Of a stretch of 64,000 nucleotides of DNA, positions 53,922 to 62,966 are shown one piece after another. The DNA comes from Acetobacter aceti NBRC 14818 (GTDB lineage Bacteria > Pseudomonadota > Alphaproteobacteria > Acetobacterales > Acetobacteraceae). The stretch covers positions 2,614,501-2,678,500 of the forward strand of contig NZ_AP023410.1 in the NCBI RefSeq assembly GCF_000193495.2, written 5' to 3'. Numbering within the stretch: the stretch's first letter is position 1; every line of letters starts with the position of its first letter. The notes below the pieces were generated by a model. The model saw only the letters and a list, made by a program, of their open reading frames with translations. It did not search any database and was not told the DNA's origin. Position numbers and translations under genes: made by a program.

Positions 53922-54512
53922 GTGATTACCCCGACACGGTACTGGTATCTCCGTCATGGTGAGACGGACTGGAACAAACAGGGTCTGTCACAGGGCCGGA
54001 CCGATATTCCTCTCAATGAGACCGGACTGGAGCAGGCGAGCAAGGCTGGTGGTCTGCTGGCTCAGAAAGCGCTGGGTGAGCTGCGGATCAGCCGGATTGT
54101 CTCTTCCCCGTTGGCCCGCGCCCTGCGTACGGCGGAGGTTGCGGCTGATGCGCTGAAGGAACGCTACGGCGTTCGTCCGGTGCTCACCATGGATGTGGGA
54201 CTGGAAGAGGTCTGCTTCGGTGAGCAGGAAGGTTGCCCGATGGGCGAGTGGTATGATGACTGGGTCGAGGGGCTTTACACCCCTCCCGGCGCTGAGCCCT
54301 TCGCGTTTCTGCGTGACCGCGCCGTCGCCGCCCTGAACAGGGCACTGAGCGGGCAGGGCACCGTGCTGGTAGTCGCCCACGGTGCGCTGTTCCGCGCTTT
54401 GCGGTCAGCCATGCACCTTCCGGCGAATGTCCGGCTTCCGAACGCCATTCCGCTTGTGGCGGAACCGCCGGAAGTGGCAGAAACGCCCTGGACTCTGAAA
54501 CAGTTCGCTTAA
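53922..54512 (+). CDS. Histidine phosphatase family protein (phosphoglycerate mutase-like)
   Basis: About 196 residues from GTG 53922, supported by AGAGGA 8 bp upstream. YLRHGETDWN is the RHG motif with the catalytic His, SSPLARALRTAE the second Arg, EEVCFGEQEG the acid, and VVAHGALFRAL the second His. These enzymes remove phosphate from sugars, phosphoglycerate or nucleotides; substrate unknown. It follows prs closely and may be co-transcribed. The frame opens upstream within prs, which is discounted. Confidence 0.87.
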   Translation: MITPTRYWYLRHGETDWNKQGLSQGRTDIPLNETGLEQASKAGGLLAQKALGELRISRIVSSPLARALRTAEVAADALKERYGVRPVLTMDVGLEEVCFGEQEGCPMGEWYDDWVEGLYTPPGAEPFAFLRDRAVAALNRALSGQGTVLVVAHGALFRALRSAMHLPANVRLPNAIPLVAEPPEVAETPWTLKQFA

Positions 54513-54527
54513 AAAAGACCGCTCTGG

Positions 54528-54767
54528 TCAGCCGAACAGATCGACGGCTGCGGATTTTACAGCTTTTCCGTCCTTGCCCGCGCTGCTTTTTGTGAGCACG
54601 TTCCCTGTGGCGTCCAGACCGATCGAAAGGCCGCCGCCATGAGACCGCTGGCCGGTCGCATTGATGTTGGTGTCGGCCATTTTGGCTGGTGCTGCGGAAG
54701 TGCGGCCACGATGCTGGAGAGCCAGCAGGGCGTAGCTGGAGCCGCTCAGGGACGCTGAACTCGTCAT
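54528..54767 (-). CDS. Small hypothetical protein
   Basis: A 79-residue Ala/Ser/Gly-rich protein without signal peptide or membrane segment; NATGQRSHGGGLSIGLDATGNVLTKSS is its most ordered-looking part. GAAGGAC lies 8 bp before the ATG, and the gene is convergent with the phosphatase gene, leaving only 15 bp. I recognise no family. The clean ribosome site and good codon-like composition argue that it is real. Confidence 0.5.
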   Translation of the reverse strand: MTSSASLSGSSYALLALQHRGRTSAAPAKMADTNINATGQRSHGGGLSIGLDATGNVLTKSSAGKDGKAVKSAAVDLFG

Positions 54768-54909
54768 GGCGTATGTCCTTCAATAAATCGCTTCGACCGT
54801 ACGACGGGAGTGTTAGCGCACGGTAAATTTATGAGAGCCATCAAACAGAGCCTATTCTCCGGCGTTAGGCTCTGTGTCCTAATCGGATCATGAACCGGAG
54901 ATTTGCCAG

Positions 54910-55344
54910 ATGACTTTCAAAAAAACGATCAGGAGCGCCTTTCTGGCCTCTGCTGTTTTTACCGCCTCGTTCTCCATGGCGTCCGCTGCGGAGATGGACG
55001 GAATGTTCATGGGAAATTTCTCACCTGAACACGGAACAAAATCCCACCCGAAAGGTATGGTCGACGCCACCCTCGATTCCAAGACGCATGAGCTGACCTA
55101 CAGCATCCAGTGGTCCGGTCTTTCAGGGCCAGTCAGCGTGGCCCACTTTCACGGCCCGGCCAACTTCGATCAGGATGCTGGCGTCATTGCGCCTATTGAC
55201 GGTCCTTATACCAGCCCGCTGAAAGGCAAGGTCAAGCTGGACGACAAGCAGGTTGAGGAGCTTGAAGCTGGGAAAATATATGTAAACCTGCACACTGCCG
55301 CGCATCCCAACGGTGAAGCCAGGGCGCAACTGATCAAAAACTGA
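54910..55344 (+). CDS. CHRD domain-containing secreted protein
   Basis: A 144-residue protein with a Sec signal peptide ending ASA near residue 26. The mature part is a CHRD domain: GMFMGNFSPEHGTKSHPKGMVDATLDSKTHELTYSIQWSGL, then VAHFHGPANFDQDAGVIAPI, then AGKIYVNLHTAAHPNGEARAQL, all typical. Function of bacterial CHRD proteins is unknown; they are periplasmic or extracellular. It stands alone with its own terminator downstream. Confidence 0.88.
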   Translation: MTFKKTIRSAFLASAVFTASFSMASAAEMDGMFMGNFSPEHGTKSHPKGMVDATLDSKTHELTYSIQWSGLSGPVSVAHFHGPANFDQDAGVIAPIDGPYTSPLKGKVKLDDKQVEELEAGKIYVNLHTAAHPNGEARAQLIKN

Positions 55345-55405
55345 TCATCTGAAGAACCATAGAGAAGCGCAGAGCCGGTGGGGTTAGCGTGAGGCGGTAT
55401 TGATG

Positions 55406-55443
55406 AGCGGGTCTGGCGCACGGTGCTGCACCGGCCCGCTTTT
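55406..55443 (+). terminator. Terminator candidate after the CHRD gene
   Basis: AGCGGG (55406-55411) pairs with CCCGCT (55435-55440), followed by TTT; an inner CGGTG-CTG-CACCG hairpin stabilises it. It lies about 60 bp beyond the CHRD stop. Confidence 0.5.
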
Positions 55444-55501
55444 CATCTGCATGAAGCATCCTCTGAGCAGCCAGTCCGGCAGGATAGCGAGGGCCTGTAG
55501 A

Positions 55502-56485
55502 ATGTTTGATGCTGTCATCATTGAAAAAAACGACGGACAACAAACCGCGTCTTTTCGGCAGATTGCTCAGGACCAGTTGCCTGCGGGTGACGTGCTGGTG
55601 AAGGTCGAATGGTCCACCCTCAACTACAAGGACGCCCTCGCCATCACCAGCAAGGGACCGATCGTGAAATCCTGGCCGATGGTGCCGGGCGTGGATTTTT
55701 CCGGCACGGTCGTGGAATCCCGGTCGTCCGATTTTCAACCCGGCGACAGGGTCCTGCTCAACGGCTGGGGGGTGGGCGAAAAACACTGGGGCGGTCTCGC
55801 CGGTCTGGCGCAGGTCAGTAGTGAATGGCTGATAGCGCTTCCGGCTGCGTTCTCCTCCCGACAGGCCATGATTCTCGGCACGGCAGGCTATACGGCCATG
55901 CTTTGTGTCATGGCGCTGGAAAAGGCCGATGTGAAGCCTGCCGATGGGCCGGTTCTGGTGACGGGAGCATCCGGTGGTGTGGGCAGTATCGCCGTGATGC
56001 TGCTCTCTGAACTGGGCTATGAGACCGTGGCTGTCACGGGACGCATGGCGGAAAAGGACTATCTCGAAAGTCTTGGCGCCAGTCGCGTAATCGGTCGTGA
56101 GCTGTTTACACAGAAGACGCGTCCTCTGGAAAAAGCTGAATGGGCTGGTGCGATTGATGTCGTTGGTGGGCAGGTGCTGGCATCGGTCTGCGCGGCCATC
56201 CGTCAGCGCGGTGCTGTAGCCGCGTGCGGTCTTGCCGGCAGCATGGATCTGCCTTTGACCGTTGCGCCCTTTATCCTGCGCGGGGTGAGCCTGCTCGGGA
56301 TCGACAGCGCGCTCTGTCCCCGTGAACAGCGGATCAGGGCATGGGATCGGCTTGCCGGTCTGATCGATGTGACGCGTCTGGAGGATGTGGTCAGTGAATA
56401 TCCGCTCTCGCAGGCCATCGAGGCGGCACATGCGCTGATGGATGGTAAAACACGAGGGCGGATCCTGATCAACGTCGCAGGGTAG
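55502..56485 (+). CDS. acuI: Acryloyl-CoA reductase-type MDR oxidoreductase (AcuI/YhdH)
   Basis: A 327-residue medium-chain dehydrogenase. WSTLNYKDALAIT, VPGVDFSGTV and GWGVGEKHWGGLAGLAQV near the N-terminus are the YhdH/AcuI signature, and VTGASGGVGSIAVMLLSELGY is the NADPH-binding segment. There are no zinc ligands, as expected. It reduces acryloyl-CoA to propionyl-CoA and protects against acrylate-type electrophiles. ATG 55502 gives the family start; the open frame before it overlaps the terminator and is discounted. Confidence 0.87.
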   Translation: MFDAVIIEKNDGQQTASFRQIAQDQLPAGDVLVKVEWSTLNYKDALAITSKGPIVKSWPMVPGVDFSGTVVESRSSDFQPGDRVLLNGWGVGEKHWGGLAGLAQVSSEWLIALPAAFSSRQAMILGTAGYTAMLCVMALEKADVKPADGPVLVTGASGGVGSIAVMLLSELGYETVAVTGRMAEKDYLESLGASRVIGRELFTQKTRPLEKAEWAGAIDVVGGQVLASVCAAIRQRGAVAACGLAGSMDLPLTVAPFILRGVSLLGIDSALCPREQRIRAWDRLAGLIDVTRLEDVVSEYPLSQAIEAAHALMDGKTRGRILINVAG

Positions 56486-56541
56486 GGTCTTATTGAGACC
56501 AGTCCCCTCCTGAAGATGTTTAAGGAAATCGCGTCTGTATA

Positions 56542-56928
56542 TCAGCCGATAACGGCGATTCCCGTTATTTCCACTTTCCAGCTTGGGTCCGCCAGCTTTG
56601 CTTCGACCGTGGCGCGGGCTGGTTTATTGTCACGATCCAGCCAGGCGTCCCATGCGCGGTTCATGGCCGCCATATCATTGATGTCGGCAAGGAAGATCTG
56701 CACGGACAGAAGGTTGCTCTTGCTGGTGTCCGCCTCGGCCAGAAGTGCGTCGATCTGACGCAGGATATCGGCAGTCTGTCCCTCGGCGTCGAGGGTTGCA
56801 TCATCGGCAGTCTGTCCCTCGGCGTCGAGGGTTGCATCATCGGCAACCTGTCCGGCGAGATAGACCATATTTCCACAGACGGAAGCTCCACTAAGACGTT
56901 CTTCCGGTGCGAGGCGCTTGATGGTCAT
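56542..56928 (-). CDS. RidA-family protein with an internal 12-residue duplication
   Basis: A 128-residue member of the RidA/YjgF family: MVYLAGQVADD, then TADILRQIDALLAEADTSKSNLLSVQIFLADINDMAAMNRAWDAWL, with ARATVEAKLA carrying the conserved Arg. Such proteins hydrolyse reactive enamines or imines. The segment DDATLDAEGQTA occurs twice in a row because 36 bp are exactly duplicated; without it the protein would be a normal 116 residues. Whether the loop insertion is tolerated is unknown. It converges with acuI. Confidence 0.85.
   Translation of the reverse strand: MTIKRLAPEERLSGASVCGNMVYLAGQVADDATLDAEGQTADDATLDAEGQTADILRQIDALLAEADTSKSNLLSVQIFLADINDMAAMNRAWDAWLDRDNKPARATVEAKLADPSWKVEITGIAVIG
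56771..56842. repeat. Exact 36-bp tandem duplication inside the RidA gene
   Basis: The unit starting GCAGTCTGTCCCTCGG occupies 56771-56806 and is repeated without mismatch at 56807-56842. It is in frame and adds 12 residues. Identity of the copies points to a recent slippage event or phase-variable tract. Confidence 0.95.
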
Positions 56929-57349
56929 GAAATGTCCTTTTGCTAAGTATCTGGTTTTTCGAGATTATGATGAGTTTCGCTGTCGTGAATAGTGTAAAAT
57001 CTTTCAAGAAGATAAAAAATTTTATCTGAATATTTGAAATAATACGCTGACTATAAAATTTTTCTTTGGGTGTTGGTTTTCTGATCCATAGTAAAGGATT
57101 TCTATTGGGACAGGAAATGTCAGAAAATTTGTTTAATATTTTACGTCTGAACATGGCTTCTAATGGTTGCCTGATGCATAATTCCTGAACAATGCTGCCA
57201 TGCAGGAAAAGCCTAGGCGTGTATTTTTCTGAGGTAATTAGGCGCTTCTTTTGATCTTTGTATCATGACGTTTCTTTCCGTTACATGTTTGCCATCCTCT
57301 TAACCCGAATGAGGATTACTTCATGTCGTCATTCACACAGGAGATGAAT
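56929..57349. other. AT-rich intergenic region
   Basis: These 421 bp between the divergent RidA and His/Asp-rich genes are markedly AT-rich compared with the neighbours. Short open frames occur, but none has a ribosome site or recognisable product. The part nearest 57350 should hold the promoter of the small secreted protein; CAGGAGATGAAT gives its ribosome site. I see no repeats or operators with confidence. Confidence 0.5.
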
Positions 57350-57604
57350 ATGAAAAAGCTTCTACTTATCGCTGCCGCTCTGACCCTCAGCACACCGATG
57401 ATTGCTCACGCTGAGAACAATGATCAGGGTGGATACAACCACCAGAATGGTGACGAGCGTCACGATGACCGTCACGACGATCGCCACGATGAGAACAATG
57501 CTGGTGATCAGAATGGTAAAGACCACCACAAGAATGAAGGCAAGCATCACAAGCACGACGGCAAGCACGGTGAAGAGCATCGTGATGACAACAGCAACAA
57601 CTAA
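57350..57604 (+). CDS. Small secreted His/Asp-rich protein
   Basis: An 84-residue protein from ATG 57350 (AGGAG 6 bp upstream), chosen over an in-frame ATG 9 codons earlier because it gives a clean signal peptide, MKKLLLIAAALTLSTPMIAHA. The mature 63 residues are almost only His, Asp, Asn, Glu, Lys and Gly, with DDRHDDRHD and HHKNEGKHHKHDGKHGEEH. This suggests a periplasmic metal (Ni/Cu/Zn) binder or buffer; that role is inferred from composition. A strong terminator follows. No family recognised. Confidence 0.75.
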   Translation: MKKLLLIAAALTLSTPMIAHAENNDQGGYNHQNGDERHDDRHDDRHDENNAGDQNGKDHHKNEGKHHKHDGKHGEEHRDDNSNN

Positions 57605-57626
57605 TCCCTGCTGATCGGTTGTCTGG

Positions 57627-57657
57627 CGGGACGGCTTTCATAGCCGTCCCGTTTTTT
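57627..57657 (+). terminator. Strong rho-independent terminator
   Basis: CGGGACGGCT (57627-57636) pairs perfectly with AGCCGTCCCG (57642-57651) around TTCAT, then TTTTTT. It ends the His/Asp-rich protein transcript. Confidence 0.92.
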
Positions 57658-57773
57658 ATGTACGGTAACCAGTCATTTTCATCTGAACTGTGGACGACCG
57701 GCTTGTGCGCACTCTCCGGATAATACGCCGTATAGAGTGTACCGGCTTCGGAAGGGTTTCGTATCTGCACGGA

Positions 57774-58652
57774 TTATTTTCGGAATACTCGGGACAGTCC
57801 TTCCTGAAGAGATATGGGCGTTACACCAAGTTTTTGCTTCATGGGTGTAATATCAAAGTCTTTGTTCTCCGTCAGTCGACGGATTTCAGCGTCTTCAATC
57901 CGGGGAACACCAGGAAGTTTGCGCAGCACATATGCCGCTATTCTGATGCACCAGTCCGGAACGGAAATGATGCGTAATTTTCTCGATTGAGAAAACTGGG
58001 CGATCATGCTGACAAATTGTCTGTATGTGACGGCTTCGGGACCAGCAATAACCAGAGTTTCCGGTCCTTTGATCACACCTGACACGATCAGGGGAATGGC
58101 GGCGACAACGCTGCGCGTGACGTCCCCTTGCTCAATGGGCTGCACAAGAAAACGTCCTCCGTCAGGTAAGGGAACGACAGGAAGTTTCTTTAAAAGATCT
58201 GCCAGACGCTGGACATTGTTTTCACCCTGCGCACCGTAAATCATCGTCGGGTGTAAAAGCAGGGAGGGTCTTCCATCTTCTCTGAGGGCGTGTTCCCCAG
58301 CAAGAACACCGTTGCCGTGAGCATCCGGCCAGCGTGTGAACTTTCTGGTGCTGCCCAATGCCACAACAGGAACAGGCGTGACGGCAAGGATAGAGGGGAG
58401 ATGGCGTGCATGCGCGGTATTGACGACAATATCAGCATCCTTCAGGGTCTCGGAAAGACGATCGGGATCTGTAAGGTCCGCTTCCCTGACGGCTGAACAG
58501 TGCCGGTCGAGCTCTGGAGAAAGATTCTTCCTGTTCCTGACAACAGCAATCACTTTATAGCCTTCATTGAGAAGACTGTGACACAGGACTGAACCTGACC
58601 GGCCACTCGCCCCGATAACGGCGATCTTCACGTCAGAAGCTGAAATCTGCAT
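57774..58652 (-). CDS. NmrA/SDR-like NAD(P)-binding protein
   Basis: A 292-residue atypical SDR: VKIAVIGASGRSGSVLCHSL is the nucleotide-binding segment at about residues 8-27, ADIVVNTAHA the fourth strand, and RPSLLLHPTMIYGAQGENNVQRLADLL a typical epimerase-like middle segment. No canonical YxxxK is present. Related proteins act as NADPH-dependent reductases or sensors; function unknown. It is on the same strand as the acyltransferase ending upstream (41 bp gap) and could be co-transcribed with it. Confidence 0.78.
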   Translation of the reverse strand: MQISASDVKIAVIGASGRSGSVLCHSLLNEGYKVIAVVRNRKNLSPELDRHCSAVREADLTDPDRLSETLKDADIVVNTAHARHLPSILAVTPVPVVALGSTRKFTRWPDAHGNGVLAGEHALREDGRPSLLLHPTMIYGAQGENNVQRLADLLKKLPVVPLPDGGRFLVQPIEQGDVTRSVVAAIPLIVSGVIKGPETLVIAGPEAVTYRQFVSMIAQFSQSRKLRIISVPDWCIRIAAYVLRKLPGVPRIEDAEIRRLTENKDFDITPMKQKLGVTPISLQEGLSRVFRK

Positions 58653-58693
58653 TTTATATCCAGTCAGTGTTGATGCCTGTGTCGCGGCGGGTG

Positions 58694-60649
58694 TTACGGT
58701 GCAGGCGCTATCAGAATGTCATCCAGTCGGGATGTGAGAGTCTGTGTGAAATCGGGCCGCAGATGCATCTGATCTGCAAATTTCGGTGTGCCATCATTCA
58801 TCAACGGAAAACAGGTCTCGGCTGATCCGCAGATCTCCTGTGTCGTATCCAGTGTGGAACTGCCGGTATCCTGAGCGATGCCCATCAGAAAAGCTGTCAT
58901 TGCTGCGTGTTCAGCTCTCATGGGAGCAACAGGAATACCATTCTGCAAGGCGTCCTTGTCCAGACTCAAATGCGTAAAATGCCGTGTTACCATATGGGCG
59001 GGATCGAAACGAGTGCTGATGGGAGTTGGCAAGATGAAAACGATCTTGCGTTTTCCATGTGCCGACAGAGTTCTTAGTCTTTCTTCCGCCCTGATTTTTT
59101 TAGCAGGCCACTCTGGCGGAGGTCCGAAAACCCGTTCCCAGAGTGCGCCCATGACAATTGTATGCACGGACCACTTCGCCAGAATACGATCCTGAACCTC
59201 AGACATCGCATTGCAATAGGTAAAACCTTTTGCCGGCTTTTCGACTGGCAAAGGAGCGCAACTCGGTCCTGATATGAAAATGACTGTCTGTTTCAGGCGA
59301 CCTTGTGCAAACAGGGCATCCACACGCGGTCCCCACTGGAACAGAAGGCTGTCGCCTGTGAACAGGATGGCGTTTGCTGGATCGGAGCCGATGATACCAA
59401 CCGTTAGCCCCTGTATATGCTCGACATGCATATGCTGTGTAATCGGAAAAATACCGTCCTGTTCGGCGAGATTTATTTTTTCAAGATTGATTCCGGGTGT
59501 GTCGCTTCCCAGCGCCGTTCTGTGTCCGGGCCATGCCCGCAGGGTCAGTCCCAATATGGCAGTGACCGCCAGTGCGGAAAGAAGACCGATAACAGTGCGT
59601 CGTTCGGGTGTTTTCCATCGCAGAGGAACCTCGACGAAACGTGTGGTCAGGGCAGCAAGTATCAGGGATAGCGTGATGATCGCATATCCCGTGCTTCTGT
59701 GTGTGTGACTGACGCCATGAACAAGATGCTCATACGCGATGAGCGGCCAATGCCAGAGATAGAGCGGATAACTGATGGACCCCAGCCATCTTGCCGGAGG
59801 GGCGGCTAATATATAGCGCGCCAACCAAGTTTCAGGACCAGCAGCGATCAGCAGAGCAGCACCTGATACTGGAAAAAGTGCAGTAGGAGAGGGGAAAAAC
59901 CAGTCCTGCCTGAGCTGGAACACGGCAACCACAAGACAGAATAGTCCTGCCCCGCTCCCTATCGTACGCCAGCGGAGAGATAATCTTTCGAGTTTACGTC
60001 CTCCGAGAACGAGACCCGCTCCCGCCATGAACTCCCATATGCGGGAAAATGGCAGGTAGAAATCTGCCGCTGGAGCAAAAAATGCGCAGGTCAGTCCTAT
60101 AGCGAAAGAGATCAGTCCCGTGACAAGAGTCACTTTGGTCAGAGAAAATACCTTGCTGCGAGAGAAAGCAATAAGGGCAGGCCAGAAGAGATAGAACTGT
60201 TCTTCAACACCGAGGGACCAGAGATGCAGCAAAGGCTGGAGACTGGCTGCCCGGTCGAAATACCCTTGTGTCTGCCATGAAAAAATATTGGATAGAAAGG
60301 TCGCGCCAGCAAAACAGGCCATACCGAGCGTACTGATTTCATTGGGTAGCAAAAACAACAGTCCGGCACCGACTGTAGCCAGTAGCACACAGAGAAGTGC
60401 GGGAGCGAGACGACGCACGCGCCGGGTATAGAATGAAACAAAACTGATTTCACGGTGACTGATCTGACGTGTGATCAGAAATCCGGAGATGACGAAAAAT
60501 ACGTCCACACCGCAGAAGCCACCGGGAAGCCAGCGGGGAAAGACATGGTACACCACCACCGCGATGACCGCGAAAGCGCGCAGACCATCGATATCTCCAC
60601 GATAGGAGGATGGATTGATTTTGCTCTCTAATGGCGGACTTGCACTCAT
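58694..60649 (-). CDS. Acyltransferase 3 family protein with SGNH domain (OafA-like)
   Basis: A 651-residue membrane acyltransferase. YRGDIDGLRAFAVIAVVVYHVFP begins the acyltransferase-3 membrane domain, with the family's His and FFVISGFLIT; about ten helices reach residue 375. HLWSLGVEEQFYLFWP is another diagnostic segment. The C-terminal periplasmic part is an SGNH hydrolase-like domain with GDSLLFQWG near residue 430 as block I. Such proteins O-acetylate LPS O-antigen or exopolysaccharide. Target unknown. Confidence 0.9.
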   Translation of the reverse strand: MSASPPLESKINPSSYRGDIDGLRAFAVIAVVVYHVFPRWLPGGFCGVDVFFVISGFLITRQISHREISFVSFYTRRVRRLAPALLCVLLATVGAGLLFLLPNEISTLGMACFAGATFLSNIFSWQTQGYFDRAASLQPLLHLWSLGVEEQFYLFWPALIAFSRSKVFSLTKVTLVTGLISFAIGLTCAFFAPAADFYLPFSRIWEFMAGAGLVLGGRKLERLSLRWRTIGSGAGLFCLVVAVFQLRQDWFFPSPTALFPVSGAALLIAAGPETWLARYILAAPPARWLGSISYPLYLWHWPLIAYEHLVHGVSHTHRSTGYAIITLSLILAALTTRFVEVPLRWKTPERRTVIGLLSALAVTAILGLTLRAWPGHRTALGSDTPGINLEKINLAEQDGIFPITQHMHVEHIQGLTVGIIGSDPANAILFTGDSLLFQWGPRVDALFAQGRLKQTVIFISGPSCAPLPVEKPAKGFTYCNAMSEVQDRILAKWSVHTIVMGALWERVFGPPPEWPAKKIRAEERLRTLSAHGKRKIVFILPTPISTRFDPAHMVTRHFTHLSLDKDALQNGIPVAPMRAEHAAMTAFLMGIAQDTGSSTLDTTQEICGSAETCFPLMNDGTPKFADQMHLRPDFTQTLTSRLDDILIAPAP

Positions 60650-60918
60650 TCAGCAGTTAATAGCGTATGGTGGGTGGCCAGTTAAGCCGGTGGATATCCG
60701 GATATGAGTGTTTACGAGTATCTACAGGCGTTCAACTGCGCCAGACCACAGGAAGAGTTGCCGCCGCCGCTTAACGCATTGGACTGATTGCATAATAAAA
60801 CAGGTGGGTGAGGTCAGCCACACCGTTAATCAATGGGCGCTCCATTTGAAATCAGACTGACGGACATCATCTGATAATTCTTCGCTCTCTATCATCTTTA
60901 GAAATCGGCTGCCATTGG

Positions 60919-61265
60919 GTGAGGACTGTCCTGTCCGGTTACATCTGGCAGCAGGTCAGTGATTTCAGAGACGCCGATGTTCTGCTGGCTGATCTTTCCG
61001 GTGAAACAGAGGAAGTCATCGGTGACAGGGAATACGACAGCAACCAGATCAGACAGTCTTTCGCAGGACGGAACATTGCCGCCTGTATTCCGCCTAAGAA
61101 AAACCGGAAATCAGGACTCCCTTACGACTGGCATCTTTATAAAAAAACACCACATGCTTGCAAAGCTCAAGGACTGGCGACGTGTCGCAACACGATACGA
61201 CCACTGCGCTCGTACCTTCATGTCTGCAATTCACATTGCAGCATACTTTATCTACTATCTTAAAG
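60919..61265 (+). pseudogene. IS5-family transposase remnant
   Basis: SDFRDADVLLADLS, then VIGDREYDSNQIRQSF, then ACIPPKKNRKSG in one frame and MLAKLKDWRRVATRYDHCARTFMSAIHIAA in another match the second half of an IS5 (IS427-like) transposase. A frameshift near 61140 separates them and the N-terminal half is missing. No terminal repeats recognised; inactive. Confidence 0.78.
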
Positions 61266-61289
61266 AATGTGTCCTGAGCCTAGGCGGAC

Positions 61290-61546
61290 TAATGGCGATT
61301 CGACATGATCTCGCTCTGGAGCGCATCCAGATTCTGGTTTGGATGGCGCAGGTGGCAGAGTGGGTCATGCAGGAAGCTGTGCCCGACATCGACGGACATA
61401 TCAAACTGAGCGCAGATATGCGGTATGTCGGTCAAAATTACGAATTGTCGGTGGACGTACCTGATGCGGGTAAGACCGTTACAGAACAGTCGGTGAATAC
61501 GATGGTCCGGAATTCATTGTGGGGCACAAAATGCAATATGGTTTAG
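61290..61546 (+). pseudogene. Hydantoinase/oxoprolinase (HyuA-type) fragment
   Basis: About 80 codons in the same frame as the IS5 tail end. LSADMRYVGQNYELSVDVP matches the conserved RYxGQxxEL segment near the C-terminus of N-methylhydantoinase A/5-oxoprolinase subunits, preceded by helix-like ALERIQILVWMAQVAEWVMQEA. Only this part of a roughly 700-residue protein remains, fused behind IS debris, so it is a relic. Family recognition is by motif only. Confidence 0.5.
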
Positions 61547-62966
61547 CATCCGAGACTGATCCGGTGCGGTCCGAAAGGACGTGAGAAGATCTGGAAACAC
61601 GAGCACGCCGCCGTTTCAGCTGTATTATAGCTTTTCATGAGACTTTGACTTTTTAGGTAAGTATTTATAGATACCAAAGCGAAAAATTTGCGATTATATA
61701 GGTTATTGTCACGATCATTGCGCCTGCCATCAATTCACATAGTGTAAAACTGCGATTGACCGAAAAAGCCATTTTTGTCACGGAAATATTCAGATATTTC
61801 GTTCCAATGATTAAATTTCGAAAACTGGTGATTGAGACACGGTGAATGCTCCCGCATAGCACAAGTCAAAAGCCAAAGAAAAAGGATGGAGTGCGCCGAC
61901 AGGAGAGTTCCTCAGTATGGAAGTAATTGTGGTCATGACAATGGAGCGAGGAATCAGCAATGCTCCGGTTATACTGGTTGTATACAGTAGGGATGACGCC
62001 GCATTGCCGATAATGTTGGCGGATAGAAAGATCGTGGCTTTAAAGGCCATTGTCGCGGATGTACTCGCCAGAGCGTTGCAGTCAGAGGCAGAACAAGGCA
62101 ACCAGCAGTAAGAAAACTGATATGTAAAAACTGGTATGCCATGGTGTGATGAAAACCTGAAGAATTATCATGAAACCTAAATTTTTTGTTCTACAGAAAA
62201 AGTTTTTTAATATTCCTGTGATCGTTGTCTGCCAGTTTAGATAAAGCAAGAGCTGCTGAAAGCAGTATGGCGACAGTAAATGACAGGACAAGAAATATTG
62301 TGGGATTCAGGGCATGCAGTGCATAGCACTGTTCCGTAGATGGCTACTATTACTCTCTTGTTTTCATGATTGTTGTCTTTTCCTGTTGATGGCTTTTGTG
62401 ACTGACTGTCATATCGAAAAAAAATCCAATGGTTTCGATGTTGGAAAAGGACAGAAATAAATTCCGAACCAAAGACGAGGTCTGCCACCCGTAGACGGTG
62501 CGATAGACTGAAAAAGGCAATTGTGGTTTTCGCAATGACAGGAGAATGTCTGACCTGCCGCGGATCAGGGCAAGTGAGACAAGAAAGGCAGAGAATTCAT
62601 TTCCTTTAGCTGTCGATTTCCATAAAACGGATCGGGAGATTGATGACAGTAACAACAATATTGGGGGCGATAACAGTCGTATCAAAAAAGAAGACGCGAG
62701 TAGCCTAGTTTATTGCAGGGAGTCTGATAACTCCGATCAGGATAGCAGAGATTTCCGATATACCAAGCGTAATCTGTGATGGGAATTTTTCAGGAGCAAC
62801 ACAGTTTCCAACCATTGTCGTCACAATCATGCGGCAGACAACAAACTCTCTGAAAGTGGGAGTAAAGATATTCCCTATCGATTGCTGCTAAGAAATCAGA
62901 AGTTTTTCAATTTGACAGACGATCAACTTATCAATTTTTTCGAATGGCCGCCTGTCATTATTGAGT

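Larger units (their letters stand above)
60650..62966. other. Degraded, AT-rich stretch without intact genes
   Basis: About 2.3 kb without a supported intact gene. It contains an IS5-type transposase remnant (60919-61265) and a hydantoinase-like fragment (61290-61546). From 61660 to 62900 the sequence is AT-rich; short frames on the minus strand encode hydrophobic segments (for example around 61665-61862 and 61811-62101) that may be shards of a lost membrane transporter I cannot name. It looks like an old insertion/deletion hot spot next to the TonB receptor. Confidence 0.6.

Noticed and set aside
57362-57580. Hydrophobic Val/Ile-rich minus-strand frame resembling a membrane protein
   Set aside because: It is the complement of the His/Asp codons of the secreted protein (GTG/ATC against CAC/GAT), so the hydrophobicity is an artefact.
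60959-61546. 195-codon plus-strand frame as an intact gene
   Set aside because: It is a chimera of out-of-frame IS debris, the IS5 C-terminus and a hydantoinase fragment, not a functional gene.
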